Shown: piece by piece, positions 54,101 to 61,507 of the stretch | How the letters are laid out: every line of letters starts with the position of its first letter | Numbering within the stretch: the stretch's first letter is position 1 | Assembly: GCF_000383915.1 (NCBI RefSeq) | Contig: NZ_KB912942.1 | Span: forward strand, 7,685,279 to 7,749,278 | DNA from: Amycolatopsis benzoatilytica AK 16/65 | GTDB taxonomy: Bacteria > Actinomycetota > Actinomycetes > Mycobacteriales > Pseudonocardiaceae | Reading direction: 5' to 3' | Length of the DNA: 64,000 bases | The notes under the pieces: generated by a model | Databases searched by the model: none | What the model saw: the letters and a program-made list of their open reading frames with translations, nothing else | Told to the model about the DNA's origin: nothing | Made by a program: the position numbers and the translations under genes

Positions 54101-54294
54101 CGGTGCGGCTGCTGGCGCTGAGCGCGGTGGCCCGCGGCCGGATGGACCTGGGCAGCCCCGAGGTGCGGGCATTGATCGGGGCGCTGACCGAGGAGCTGGG
54201 GGCGCAGCGGTACGCGGACCTGTTGGCGGAGGCCTCGCGGACCTCGCGGGCGGAGCTGATCGACGCGGTGCGAGCGGAGCGCTCAAATCCGTGA
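51118..54294 (+). CDS. AfsR/SARP-type regulator (BTAD, NB-ARC ATPase, TPR)
   Basis: 1058 residues from GTG. An OmpR-like winged helix (1-95; LLSRLALDAGRAVPVEALIDGLWG) and a bacterial transcriptional activation domain (about 95-245) are followed by an NB-ARC-type ATPase with Walker A GPGGAGKT (about 286-293) and Walker B LLVLDNCEH (about 367), then about 450 residues of TPR-like helices. Such proteins activate secondary metabolism or developmental genes. No biosynthetic cluster is visible, but a DrrAB-type exporter lies downstream. It carries two GTCCANTGTGGACG motifs. Confidence 0.88.
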   Translation: MRVALLGPLRAEGDDGTPIDIGGARLRMLLSRLALDAGRAVPVEALIDGLWGAEPPADAANALQSLVSRLRRVLRPAGVELESGSGGYRLAVPPEAVDLHQFERLSAKGRRELSAGRDSAAAESLSAALALWRGAALSDVLDAPFAAAPATLLDERRTETSEDWFEAEIRLGRHSEVLAELTAAAQAHPLRERLAGLRIRALAAAGRQAEALAAYTAIRATLADELGVDPSAELQEVHLRALRGEYPRVAVRVDRLPQRLTSFIGRTDELKLLDELLEGARLVTLVGPGGAGKTRLSTEVASRHPAHAAGRVWFVPLAGVREAGDVVSALLTALEVRDVRVTDTEARRRLIDPIEHVVEALSGAEALLVLDNCEHLVDTAAALAEELLRRLPSVRVLATSREPLAITGEALCPLGPLPVPDETAPPADVATLDSVRLFLDRAVAVRPGFRLDESTVDAVRQICRRLDGMPLALELAAARLRSMTAGQIAERLDDRFRLLTSGSRTALPRQRTLRAVVEWSWDLLTEDEIRLARRLSVFAASFSEEAVENVCADEELPARDVVYVLGSLVEKSIVDAVDAVGGRYRLLETLRVYAAERLAESGEADRLRAAMVKYYAELAERNESLLRGRDQLDAIDVYEQESDNFTAGLRTAIETGDPQSAARLLFGLFWYWNIVGQNERVAAFVDEVLEFDDRLRPDLAASLRLCQVLVRTTSGANDRANVRELLEECVRTGAVDGNPWLWVGMPIVAYINGEKELAKREVRRAVERDDVWGRAAGRWAESFILGDCGDLDGAERARELAYQGFAEVGDRWGMGMTHGFRAAALSQAGEHEAAIEGYTEGLRLMMELRSRDDVVQQWWRLAMERSRAGDQDGAWRELEAAEQYAAAGSRGLRMIIMMGRSELLIRQNRIAEARTVHEELARMPPAWPAPEGFEAELIAIVEATLLLAEGRPDAAEPKVFTVIEAAANRADMPDLAGVVELMAQIRHRQGSPESAVRLLALSAVARGRMDLGSPEVRALIGALTEELGAQRYADLLAEASRTSRAELIDAVRAERSNP

Positions 54295-54369
54295 AGGGCC
54301 CCTTGAGGGACATGGATGTCGTGAAGGGAACATTGAGGAACTCAGAGTCCCTCAATGTTCCCTTCACGG
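54288..54369. repeat. Composite hairpin repeat (GGGCCCC half plus GGGAACATT hairpin)
   Basis: A lone left arm TCCGTGAAGGGCCCCTTGAGGG (54288-54309) contains the TGA stop of the AfsR-like gene. It is followed by a complete GGGAACATTGAGG hairpin (about 54320-54369). This looks like one family member nested in or recombined with another, placed between convergent genes. Confidence 0.8.
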
Positions 54370-54385
54370 CTTCGAGCGGACAGTC

Positions 54386-55186
54386 TCAGACCCGCTTGCG
54401 GTAAGCCCACGTCGCGAGCGGGAAGAACACCGCGACCGCACCGGCCATCCAGGCCAGCGCGCCGGCCAGCGAACCGGCGATCGGACCGCCGTTGAGCAGG
54501 CCGCGCAGTACGTCGGACAGCAGGCTCACCGGGCTGATGTCCGCCCATGCTTTCAGCCAGCCCGGCATCGTCGAAGTGGCGACGAAGACGTTGCTGCCGA
54601 ACGTCAGCGGCATGATGAACACGAACATCAGGCCCTGCGCCGCGCCGGGCGATTTCATCAGCATCCCGACGAAGACCGAACCCCAGCAGAAGCACAGACC
54701 GAACGCGATCGCCAGCAGGAGCGCCAGTACGAACTCGGCCGGGCCGGTTTGCACGCGGAAGCCCATCACAGTCGCCACGATCAGCAGCACCGCCAAGCAC
54801 ACCACGTAGCGCACGAGGTCGGCGAGCACCGCGCCGACCAGCGGGGCCGAGCGGGCGATCGGCATCGCGCGGAACCGGTCGAACACGCCCTTCGTGACGT
54901 CGGTGTTGAGCTGGACGCCGACCGTCAGCGAAGCCTGCAGGATGTTCATCACCATCACGCCCGGCACGAGCGTCTGCAGGTAGTTCTCGATCGAACCGCC
55001 CAGCGCGTTGCCGAACAAATAGGTGAACATCAGCAGGAAGATGATCGGCATCAAGGTGACGTCGGCCAGCTGCTCCGGGTTCTTCCGGATCTTCAGGATT
55101 CCGCGCCAGGCCAGTGAAAACGCGTGCCGCATGCCCTGGGTGAAGCTGATGTGCCGCGGTGGTTCCACGGCCAGTGCGGTCGTCAC
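54386..55186 (-). CDS. ABC-2-type permease, DrrB-like
   Basis: 266 residues with six hydrophobic helices and the ABC-2 pattern of DrrB/OleC5 exporters (LADVTLMPIIFLLMFTYLFGNALGG; VFDRFRAMPIARSAPLVGAVLADLVRY). The GTG start overlaps the ATPase stop (GTGA), so the two are a complex. The family exports hydrophobic drugs or lipids; the cargo is unknown here. Confidence 0.88.
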   Translation of the reverse strand: MTTALAVEPPRHISFTQGMRHAFSLAWRGILKIRKNPEQLADVTLMPIIFLLMFTYLFGNALGGSIENYLQTLVPGVMVMNILQASLTVGVQLNTDVTKGVFDRFRAMPIARSAPLVGAVLADLVRYVVCLAVLLIVATVMGFRVQTGPAEFVLALLLAIAFGLCFCWGSVFVGMLMKSPGAAQGLMFVFIMPLTFGSNVFVATSTMPGWLKAWADISPVSLLSDVLRGLLNGGPIAGSLAGALAWMAGAVAVFFPLATWAYRKRV

Positions 55187-56154
55187 GACCGGCTCCCTTC
55201 GAGTTCTTGCTGCGGCTCCTCGGTGCGGTGCCCGGTCAGCGCCAGGAACACCTCGTCCAGGCTGGGCAGCCGCAGCGCCAGCTCGTCCGAGGTGATGCCG
55301 GCCGCGTCCAGCCGGCGGACCAAAGTGGACAGCAGTACCGGATCGGACACCGGTGCGGTCAGCAGGCCGGTCGCGTTGTCGCGGGCGGGCCGGGCGCCGG
55401 AAAGCTCGGCGAGAATGCCCTCGACCGCGTCCAGATCGGCCAGTGAAGTCGGGCGGACCTGCAGCGTCTGACCGCCGACCATCCGCTTCAGCTCGTCGGC
55501 GCGTCCGTCGGCGACGACGTGGCCGTGGTCGAACACGGTGATCCGGTCGGCCAGCTGGTCTGCCTCCTCCAGGTACTGCGTGGTGAGCAGTACCGTCGCG
55601 CCGTCGGCGACCAGACCGCGGACCACCGACCACACCTCGTTGCGGGCGTGCGGGTCGAGCCCGGTCGTCGGCTCGTCCAGGTACAGCACAGCCGGGCGGC
55701 CGACCAGGCTCGCCGCCAGGTCCAACCGGCGGCGCATCCCGCCGGAATAGGTGCGGATCGGCCGTTTGGCCGCGTCGGTCAGTTCGAACCGCTCCAGCAG
55801 CTCCGCCGCCCGCGCTCGGGCGTCGGCCCGGGACAGGTTCAGCAGCTTGCCGATCAGCACCAGGTTCTCGGTGCCGCTCAGGTCCTCGTCCACCGACGCG
55901 TACTGGCCGGTCAGCCCGATCAGGCTGCGCACCCGGACCGGGTCGCGCACCACGTCGTACCCGCCGACCGTCGCGTGCCCGGCGTCCGGTTTCAGCAGGG
56001 TCGCCAAGACGCGGACCGCCGTCGTCTTGCCCGCGCCGTTCGGCCCGAGCACCCCGACCACCTTCCCGAACGGGACCTCCAGGTCCACCCCGTCCAGCGC
56101 CTTCGTCTCCCCGAATTGCTTGACCAGGCCCTCGGCCCGGATCGCGTGCGACAT
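55183..56154 (-). CDS. ABC transporter ATP-binding protein, DrrA-like
   Basis: 323 residues. Walker A GPNGAGKT, Q-loop GLTGQYASVDE, signature YSGGMRRRLDLAASL, Walker B VLYLDEPTTGLDP and the switch His region (TTQYLEEADQL) are all intact. The extended C-terminus (about 100 residues) matches DrrA-type antibiotic-resistance ATPases. The ATG at 56154 fits the family start. It is first in a two-gene operon, divergent from the EEP gene. Confidence 0.9.
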   Translation of the reverse strand: MSHAIRAEGLVKQFGETKALDGVDLEVPFGKVVGVLGPNGAGKTTAVRVLATLLKPDAGHATVGGYDVVRDPVRVRSLIGLTGQYASVDEDLSGTENLVLIGKLLNLSRADARARAAELLERFELTDAAKRPIRTYSGGMRRRLDLAASLVGRPAVLYLDEPTTGLDPHARNEVWSVVRGLVADGATVLLTTQYLEEADQLADRITVFDHGHVVADGRADELKRMVGGQTLQVRPTSLADLDAVEGILAELSGARPARDNATGLLTAPVSDPVLLSTLVRRLDAAGITSDELALRLPSLDEVFLALTGHRTEEPQQELEGSRS

Positions 56155-56261
56155 GACGCCTCCTCCTGTGTCGCTCCCGGTCACTCTCGCGGGCGGCGCT
56201 GGCAGGACGCGCACACTTCGCTGACACGGACCTGTCAGCGGCGACGGCATACTCTTCGCTC

Positions 56262-57209
56262 ATGGCGATGGCGGAGGACACGCGAACTCGGCTGGTCACG
56301 GGCCTGCTCGTGCTGGTCGGGCTGCCGCTGCTGACGGTGGCAGCGCTGCGGACGATCGGCTACGACGGCGGCTGGTACCTGACCGCGCTGATCGCGCTGA
56401 CGCCGTACGTGATCGTCTACGGCGTCCTTTTCGCCGCACTCGCGCTGCTGCTGCGCCGCTGGTGGATCGGTGGGGTCGCGCTGGCGCTATCCGCGCTGCT
56501 GGCGGTCTACGTGGCGCCGCGCGTGGTGGCCGACGACCAGCCGGAGGCGCACGGCAAGACGGTGCGAGTGCTCGCCAGCAACCTCTACCTCGGCAAGGCC
56601 GACCCGGCGGCGATCGTCCGGCTGGTGCGGGAGCAGCGGGTGGACGTGCTGAACCTGTTGGAGATGACTCCGGCGGCGATGGCCGGGCTGGAGAAGGCCG
56701 GGCTGTTCCAGACGCTGCCGTACCGAGTGCTGCACCCGGCGTCCGGCGTGGACGGCTCCGGCATCGTGTCGCGCTACCCGCTCACCGAGGAGGACTACAC
56801 CGGCGATTCCGCGCAGAAGCAGCCTGGTGCGGAGGCCGACCTCGGCGACGGCGTGACGCTGGAGATCGTCGCGGCGCATCCGCGGTCGCCGGACAGCGGG
56901 TACTACGAGTGGGACCAGGAGATGCGCGACCTTTCGCGGGCGATCGGCGAACACGGGCTGCGCGTGGTGGCCGGCGATTTCAACGCGACGCTCGACCACG
57001 CCGCGCTGCGCACCGTCCTCTCGCGCGGCTACGTCGACGCGGGCGAGGCGCGTGGCGACGGCTTGATCCCGACCTGGCCCGCGTCCACCGCGTTCGTACC
57101 GCTCGATCACGTGCTGGTGGACAAACGAGCGGCGATCAGGGATTACCGAGTGCTGGACGTGGCCGGATCGGATCATCGGGCGGTTTACGCGGAGGTGCAG
57201 CTGCCGTGA
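56262..57209 (+). CDS. Membrane-anchored endonuclease/exonuclease/phosphatase-family protein
   Basis: 315 residues. Three hydrophobic helices (about 11-30, 40-64 and 68-87) are followed by an EEP catalytic fold outside the membrane: VLASNLYLG, NLLEMTP (metal Glu), VVAGDFNATLDH and GSDHRAV (catalytic His). VanJ-like proteins of this layout act on lipid pyrophosphates or confer teicoplanin resistance. The exact substrate here is unknown. Confidence 0.82.
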   Translation: MAMAEDTRTRLVTGLLVLVGLPLLTVAALRTIGYDGGWYLTALIALTPYVIVYGVLFAALALLLRRWWIGGVALALSALLAVYVAPRVVADDQPEAHGKTVRVLASNLYLGKADPAAIVRLVREQRVDVLNLLEMTPAAMAGLEKAGLFQTLPYRVLHPASGVDGSGIVSRYPLTEEDYTGDSAQKQPGAEADLGDGVTLEIVAAHPRSPDSGYYEWDQEMRDLSRAIGEHGLRVVAGDFNATLDHAALRTVLSRGYVDAGEARGDGLIPTWPASTAFVPLDHVLVDKRAAIRDYRVLDVAGSDHRAVYAEVQLP

Positions 57210-57263
57210 TTTCTCTTCGGCCCGTCGCCGAGGCGGACGGTCGGCCGTTCCCGCTGCCGCAGC

Positions 57264-58067
57264 TCAAACGAGCTTGACCAGCGTTTCCAGCGCACCGGCG
57301 GCGATCGACACCCCGCGTCCGTGCCGGATCTGCGGCTCGCGCGGATTGATCCGGATCAGCGCGCCGGTGGCGGCGCTGGCGAGTTCGGCGTACCGGCGCA
57401 CGGTCGGAACCGCTTGCCCGGCACCGATTTCGATCACCACCGCGTCCCGATGCGCGCGCCGCCAGCAGGTCAGCTCGTCCAGCTGCTCCTGACTCCGCTG
57501 CGGTAGCCAGTCGAAGTCGCCGAACATCAGGATGTTCGGCCGGGCCAGGCCGCCGCAGCGCGGACACGACGGAAGCGGCGGGCGGGCCCGCATGGTGGTC
57601 TCGTCGAGATCGACGGCGACCGTCGCGGCTGACCAGATCTCCCGCGAACACCCTGCCAGGCACTGCAGATGATGGATCGATCCGTGCGCCTCGGCCACGT
57701 GAACGAACCCAGCCGCCTGGAATTGCCCGTCCACATTGGACGTGTACACGCGCACACCGCCCGGCATCGACTGGCCCCGCTCCAGCAACAGCCGGAAGCC
57801 GTCATGCGGCACAGTCGCCCGGTACAGCGCGAGCCGGTGCCCGTAGAAACCCCAGGCCAGCTCAGGATCGGAAGCGAAATGCTGAGGGTCGGCCAGCTCC
57901 TCGAACCGCAGCCCAAGCCGGGCGTACGGCGGATACGCACGCCAAAACCCCTCGCCGCCGCGGAAATCGGGCAGTCCGGAGTCGACGCCCATCCCGGCAC
58001 CGGCGCACACGAGCAGTGCGCCGGCCCCGCGGATCAGCTCGGCGGCTCGGGCGAGCTCGTCACTCAC
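57264..58067 (-). CDS. SIR2-family NAD-dependent protein deacylase
   Basis: 267 residues from a GTG that lies eight bases inside the end of mhuD. Sirtuin motifs: CAGAGMGVDSGLPDFRGGEGFW, YTSNVDGQFQAAG, EAHGSIHHLQC (catalytic His) and two Cys pairs (CLAGC and CPRCG) for zinc. TSN replaces the usual TQN, and MGVDSG replaces xSxxSG, so it belongs to a divergent bacterial subgroup; activity is likely but not certain. It also holds a minus-strand copy of the GTCCANTGTGGACG motif at 57730. Confidence 0.87.
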   Translation of the reverse strand: MSDELARAAELIRGAGALLVCAGAGMGVDSGLPDFRGGEGFWRAYPPYARLGLRFEELADPQHFASDPELAWGFYGHRLALYRATVPHDGFRLLLERGQSMPGGVRVYTSNVDGQFQAAGFVHVAEAHGSIHHLQCLAGCSREIWSAATVAVDLDETTMRARPPLPSCPRCGGLARPNILMFGDFDWLPQRSQEQLDELTCWRRAHRDAVVIEIGAGQAVPTVRRYAELASAATGALIRINPREPQIRHGRGVSIAAGALETLVKLV

Positions 58068-58368
58068 CCGGCTTCGACGCCTGCACGACCTCGAACTCCA
58101 GCAAGCTCGCGCCGGTCGCGACCGGGTTCTTGCGCTCGCCCGCGTGCGCCTCGCGCGCCGAGCCCTTCGCCCACGCCTGGTAGTGCTCCTCGGTCTCCCA
58201 CTTCGTGTAGACGAAATAGCGGGTTTCCCCGGACACCGGGCGGAGCAGCTCGAAGCCGAGGAACCCCTCCTGGTTGTCGACGGAGTGCAGCCGGGCGGCA
58301 AAGCGCTTCTCCAGCTCCGGGCCGGCGCCTTCGGGGACCTCGATTGCGTTGATCTTGACGACTGCCAT
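58060..58368 (-). CDS. mhuD: Heme-degrading monooxygenase MhuD
   Basis: 102 residues, ABM fold. It is very close to mycobacterial MhuD as remembered (VVKINAIEVPEGAGPELEKRFA; NPVATGASLLEFEVV), and the key heme-pocket residues Asn7, Trp66 and His75 are all present. MhuD opens heme and releases iron without CO, giving mycobilin-type products. It is followed, with an 8-base overlap, by the sirtuin gene. A 12-base AT-richer gap separates it from the hairpin region; no iron box is obvious. Confidence 0.92.
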   Translation of the reverse strand: MAVVKINAIEVPEGAGPELEKRFAARLHSVDNQEGFLGFELLRPVSGETRYFVYTKWETEEHYQAWAKGSAREAHAGERKNPVATGASLLEFEVVQASKPGE

Positions 58369-58380
58369 GCCGCAATTATG

Positions 58381-58410
58381 GCGCCTGTGTCTTTGGCGCC
58401 TGTGTCTTTG
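58381..58410. repeat. Tandem 15-base duplication
   Basis: GCGCCTGTGTCTTTG is present twice in a row (58381-58395 and 58396-58410), followed by GTGCC. It lies directly upstream of mhuD and may contain its promoter. Confidence 0.75.
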
Positions 58411-58430
58411 GTGCCGGCTTCGCCGGCGCG

Positions 58431-58525
58431 GGCGGGATCGCCTTCAAGTCGGCGTCTGGTTTGGGCGGCGCGCCCGGCCGGGGGCCGATCACGCCGCTCA
58501 AACCAGACGCCGACGCGATCCCGCG
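58431..58525. repeat. Long interrupted palindrome upstream of mhuD
   Basis: GCGGGATCGC (58432-58441) and GTCGGCGTCTGGTTTG (58448-58463) pair perfectly with CAAACCAGACGCCGAC (58499-58514) and GCGATCCCGC (58515-58524), with further inner pairing. The result is a stem of more than 30 bp, typical of REP-like dispersed palindromes. Confidence 0.85.
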
Positions 58526-58566
58526 GGTGGGGCGGGTCGGGTGGGTCGGGTTTGACTGTTTCCTTA

Positions 58567-58590
58567 GGTCCGTGAAGGGCCCCTTGCCGG
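58567..58590. repeat. Left arm of a GGGCCCC hairpin split by the insertion sequence
   Basis: GGTCCGTGAAGGGCCCCTTG and following bases match, as complement, the arm at 59925-59952 with one mismatch over about 24 bases. The two arms face each other across the IS30-type element. Confidence 0.8.
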
Positions 58591-58602
58591 AATCTACTTG
58601 GG

Positions 58603-59915
58603 TTCTAGTGGTGGTTGCAACGCCTGAGTTGTTGAGGGGTTGCCGTGGCGGGGGTCCGGGAGGTTGCAGCGTCGCGGGGTCGGGGGAGGTTGGCGGCGGA
58701 ACGCCGCCGGTATTTTGATCTTGTGGCGGAAGGCGTGGGCACTGTCGAGGCGTGCCGGGCTGTCGGGGTCGACCGGCGGACCGGGCACCGGTGGCGGCAC
58801 GGGCGGCCGAGCCGGGCGGGGCGGACGGCCGTGCGGTCGCCGGCCCCGCCCTCGCGTCCGGCCCCCGTCGCCGATGCCCGCCCCGAGGCGCAGTCGCGGT
58901 TCCTGACGCAGCAGGAACGGCTGGCGATCGCCGACCTGCGCCGGGCAGGGGCCGGGGTCCGCGCGATCGCCCGGGAACTGGGCCGCGATCCCGCCACGAT
59001 CAGCCGCGAACTGGCCCGCAACGCCCGTCCCGGCAGCCGCGGCTACCGGCCCTACGCCGCCCAGGCCCGCGCCGACGCGCGCCGCAAACGGCCCAAGACC
59101 GGCAAGATCGCGGCCTGTCCCGAGCTGCGCGACCTCGTGCAGGGCATGCTGCGCAAGAAGTTCAGCCCGGAGCAGATCAGCCAGCGGCTGCGCCGCGACC
59201 ACCCCGACCGCCCGGAGCTGCACGTGACCCCCGAAACCGTCTACCAGGCCCTCTACGTCCAAGGCCGCGGCGAACTGCGCCGCGAACTGCACCGCGCGCT
59301 GCGCACCGGCCGCGCCGTGCGCAAACCCCGCCGCACCGGCGAAGCCCGCCGGCCCCGCTTCGCCGAACCCATGGTCATGATCAGCGAACGCCCCGCCGAA
59401 GCCGCCGACCGCGCCGTCCCCGGCCACTGGGAAGGCGACCTGATCATCGGCAAGGACGGAGCCTCCGCCATCGCCACCCTGGTCGAACGCGCCACCCGCT
59501 ACACGCTCCTGGTCCCCCTGCCCCACGGCCGCGGCGCCGACGCCGTCCGCGACGCCCTCGTCACCGCCATGCACACCCTGCCCGACCACCTGACACGGTC
59601 CCTGACCTGGGACCAAGGCTCGGAAATGGGCCGACACCGCGAATTCACCATCGCCACCGGCATCCCCGTCTACTTCTGCGACCCCCACAGCCCCTGGCAA
59701 CGCGGCAGCAACGAAAACACCAACGGCCTGCTGCGCCAGTACTTCCCCAAAGGCACCGACCTCTCCCTCCACAGCCCCGAACACCTCGCCGCCGTCGCCG
59801 CAGAGCTCAACTGCCGCCCACGCAAAACGCTCGGCTGGGACACCCCAGCCGAACGCCTCGCTACACTCCTCACCGAAACCAGCTAATCCAGCCTGTGTTG
59901 CGACGACCCCTCGAA
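58603..59915 (+). mobile_element. IS30-family insertion sequence
   Basis: About 1.3 kb with one transposase gene. The ends are imperfect inverted repeats: left TTCTAGTGGTGGTTGCAAC, right (complement) TTCGAGGGGTCGTCGCAAC, agreeing at 14 of 19 bases. Exact ends and target duplication could not be fixed; a few more bases may belong. It sits in the loop of a hairpin repeat whose arms remain at 58567 and 59925. Confidence 0.82.
58645..59886 (+). CDS. IS30-family transposase
   Basis: 413 residues from GTG, apparently intact. Two helix-turn-helix regions (about 33-52 and 87-123, the latter ERLAIADLRRAGAGVRAIA...) bind the ends; the DDE catalytic core has Asp265 (GHWEGDLIIG), Asp323 (TWDQGSEM) and Glu357 (SNENTNGLLRQYFPKG). 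These spacings fit IS30. It should be able to move the element. Confidence 0.95.
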   Translation: MAGVREVAASRGRGRLAAERRRYFDLVAEGVGTVEACRAVGVDRRTGHRWRHGRPSRAGRTAVRSPAPPSRPAPVADARPEAQSRFLTQQERLAIADLRRAGAGVRAIARELGRDPATISRELARNARPGSRGYRPYAAQARADARRKRPKTGKIAACPELRDLVQGMLRKKFSPEQISQRLRRDHPDRPELHVTPETVYQALYVQGRGELRRELHRALRTGRAVRKPRRTGEARRPRFAEPMVMISERPAEAADRAVPGHWEGDLIIGKDGASAIATLVERATRYTLLVPLPHGRGADAVRDALVTAMHTLPDHLTRSLTWDQGSEMGRHREFTIATGIPVYFCDPHSPWQRGSNENTNGLLRQYFPKGTDLSLHSPEHLAAVAAELNCRPRKTLGWDTPAERLATLLTETS

Positions 59916-59924
59916 TCCGCCCTA

Positions 59925-59952
59925 AGTCCGGTAAGGGGCCCTTCACGGACCA
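59925..59952. repeat. Right arm of the split GGGCCCC hairpin
   Basis: AGTCCGGTAAGGGGCCCTTC then ACGGACC. Its complement matches the arm at 58567-58590. Between here and 60026 nothing else is recognised. Confidence 0.8.
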
Positions 59953-60025
59953 CGAACTCCCGGGACCGCCGCCCGCCCGGCGAAACCACACGCATAGCGC
60001 CGCCTCAAGTTCCTGGCATTGGCAG

Positions 60026-61450
60026 TCAGGGGCGCAACCCGCCGGGATAGAGGTTCGGTTTCGAGGGCAGTTGCGTTCCCTGGAACCAGTCGGTCAGGAA
60101 GCCGTGCAGGTCGCGTCCGGCGACCTTGGACACCAGCTGCTCGAACTGCGCCCAGCTCGCGTTCCCGTTGCGATGCTGGGTCACCCACTCGTGCAGCAGC
60201 GTCTCGAACGCCGGTTCGCCGAGCGCCCGGCGCAGTGCGTGCACGGCCAGGATGCCCTTGTCGTACACGCCCTGGAACAGGTGCTGCGGGCCCATGTCGA
60301 CCAGCTTCTGACTCCAGAAATCCGCGCTGCCCTGGGTGAGCTCGATCGCCGCCCGGTACCGGTCGTCCAGGTTCTGGCCCTCTCGTTCGCCCCACATCCA
60401 CTGCGCGTACGACGCGAAACACTCGTTCAGGCAGATGTCCGACCACGAGTCCAGCGACACTGAATCGCCGAACCACTGGTGCGCGTTCTCGTGCACCACG
60501 GTCAGGATTTCCGCCCATTTCGCGTAGGTCGGACGGGTCTGGGTCTCCAGCGAGAAATGGATGTTTTCGTCCAGGTAGATCCCGCCGGCCGCGCTCTGCG
60601 GATACTGGCCGAACTTGCTTTCCAGGAACGACAGCACCTCGGGCAGCCGGTCTCCGGTGGCGTCCCGGGACTCGGCGCCGGGCGCGTACCCGGAAACGAT
60701 CGGGGTGCCGTCCGGCAGCGCGGACCGCTTCACGGTGAACTTGTCGATCGCGATCGTGGTCAGATAGCTGGCCACCGGGTTCGGATCGGACCAGGTCGTG
60801 GTGGTCTTGCCGTCCTTCGTGCCGGTGCCCTGCTCCCGGCCGTTGGACAGCACGGTCCAGCCGGCCGGCACGTGTGCGGTCAGCGTGAACGTCGCTTTGT
60901 CCCGCGGGGTTTCGTTGACCGGGTACCAGAACGACGCCGAATGCGGCTCGCCGACAAGGTACGCGCCGCCGTCTTCGGTGCGTGCCCAGCCGTTCTCCGA
61001 GCCGCCGTCGTGCGGGGTTTTCTCCGGAACGCCCGAATAGCGGACCCGGGCCCGGAACGTCGAACCGGACCGCAGCGGCCCGGCCGGGGTGACGACGAGT
61101 TTGCTCTTTTCCCGGCTGAACTTCGCGGCCTGCCCGTCGACGGTCACCGAGGCGACGTCCAGTCCGCGCAGGTCCAGGTCGAAGCGGCTGAGGTCCTGGG
61201 TGGCCTTGGCGGTGACCGTGGCGTCCCCTTCGAGCTTGCCGCTCGGCGGGTCGTAGCTGACGTCCAGGTGGTAGTCGAGCGCGTCGTACCCGCCGTTGCC
61301 GTCGTCGGGGAAGTACCTGTCGCCCGCGCTGTTCGCGCCCGGTGCGGGATGCATTGGCGGCGGTGGTGGCGGCGACGGCTCAGCAGGGCTGCACGCGGAC
61401 AGCGCAAGCACGCCGGCGAGGGCGGTGACGGCGATCGGGCGGCTGCGCAT
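60026..61450 (-). CDS. M1-family metallopeptidase, lipoprotein
   Basis: 474 residues. A short signal peptide ends in a lipobox (ALSAC, Cys about 20), so the enzyme is anchored outside the membrane. HENAHQW carries the zinc site and NECFASYA the third ligand. It is a clear paralog of the secreted M1 enzyme at 49527 (shared YF/YPQDGNGGYD, DFW/DQFW, NGNAS blocks). It corresponds in position to mycobacterial LpqM-like/extracellular peptidases only loosely. It is monocistronic, divergent from the hydrolase gene. Confidence 0.9.
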   Translation of the reverse strand: MRSRPIAVTALAGVLALSACSPAEPSPPPPPPMHPAPGANSAGDRYFPDDGNGGYDALDYHLDVSYDPPSGKLEGDATVTAKATQDLSRFDLDLRGLDVASVTVDGQAAKFSREKSKLVVTPAGPLRSGSTFRARVRYSGVPEKTPHDGGSENGWARTEDGGAYLVGEPHSASFWYPVNETPRDKATFTLTAHVPAGWTVLSNGREQGTGTKDGKTTTTWSDPNPVASYLTTIAIDKFTVKRSALPDGTPIVSGYAPGAESRDATGDRLPEVLSFLESKFGQYPQSAAGGIYLDENIHFSLETQTRPTYAKWAEILTVVHENAHQWFGDSVSLDSWSDICLNECFASYAQWMWGEREGQNLDDRYRAAIELTQGSADFWSQKLVDMGPQHLFQGVYDKGILAVHALRRALGEPAFETLLHEWVTQHRNGNASWAQFEQLVSKVAGRDLHGFLTDWFQGTQLPSKPNLYPGGLRP

Positions 61451-61507
61451 TCGTTCACCCTAGGGCCAGGTTTGTGATGAAGTGGCAGTGAAAACCCGGG
61501 AGGACTA

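Noticed and set aside
51118..56154. A secondary-metabolite cluster around the AfsR-like regulator and DrrAB-type exporter
   Set aside because: No synthase, carrier protein or tailoring enzyme lies nearby; regulator and exporter are convergent and separated by repeats.
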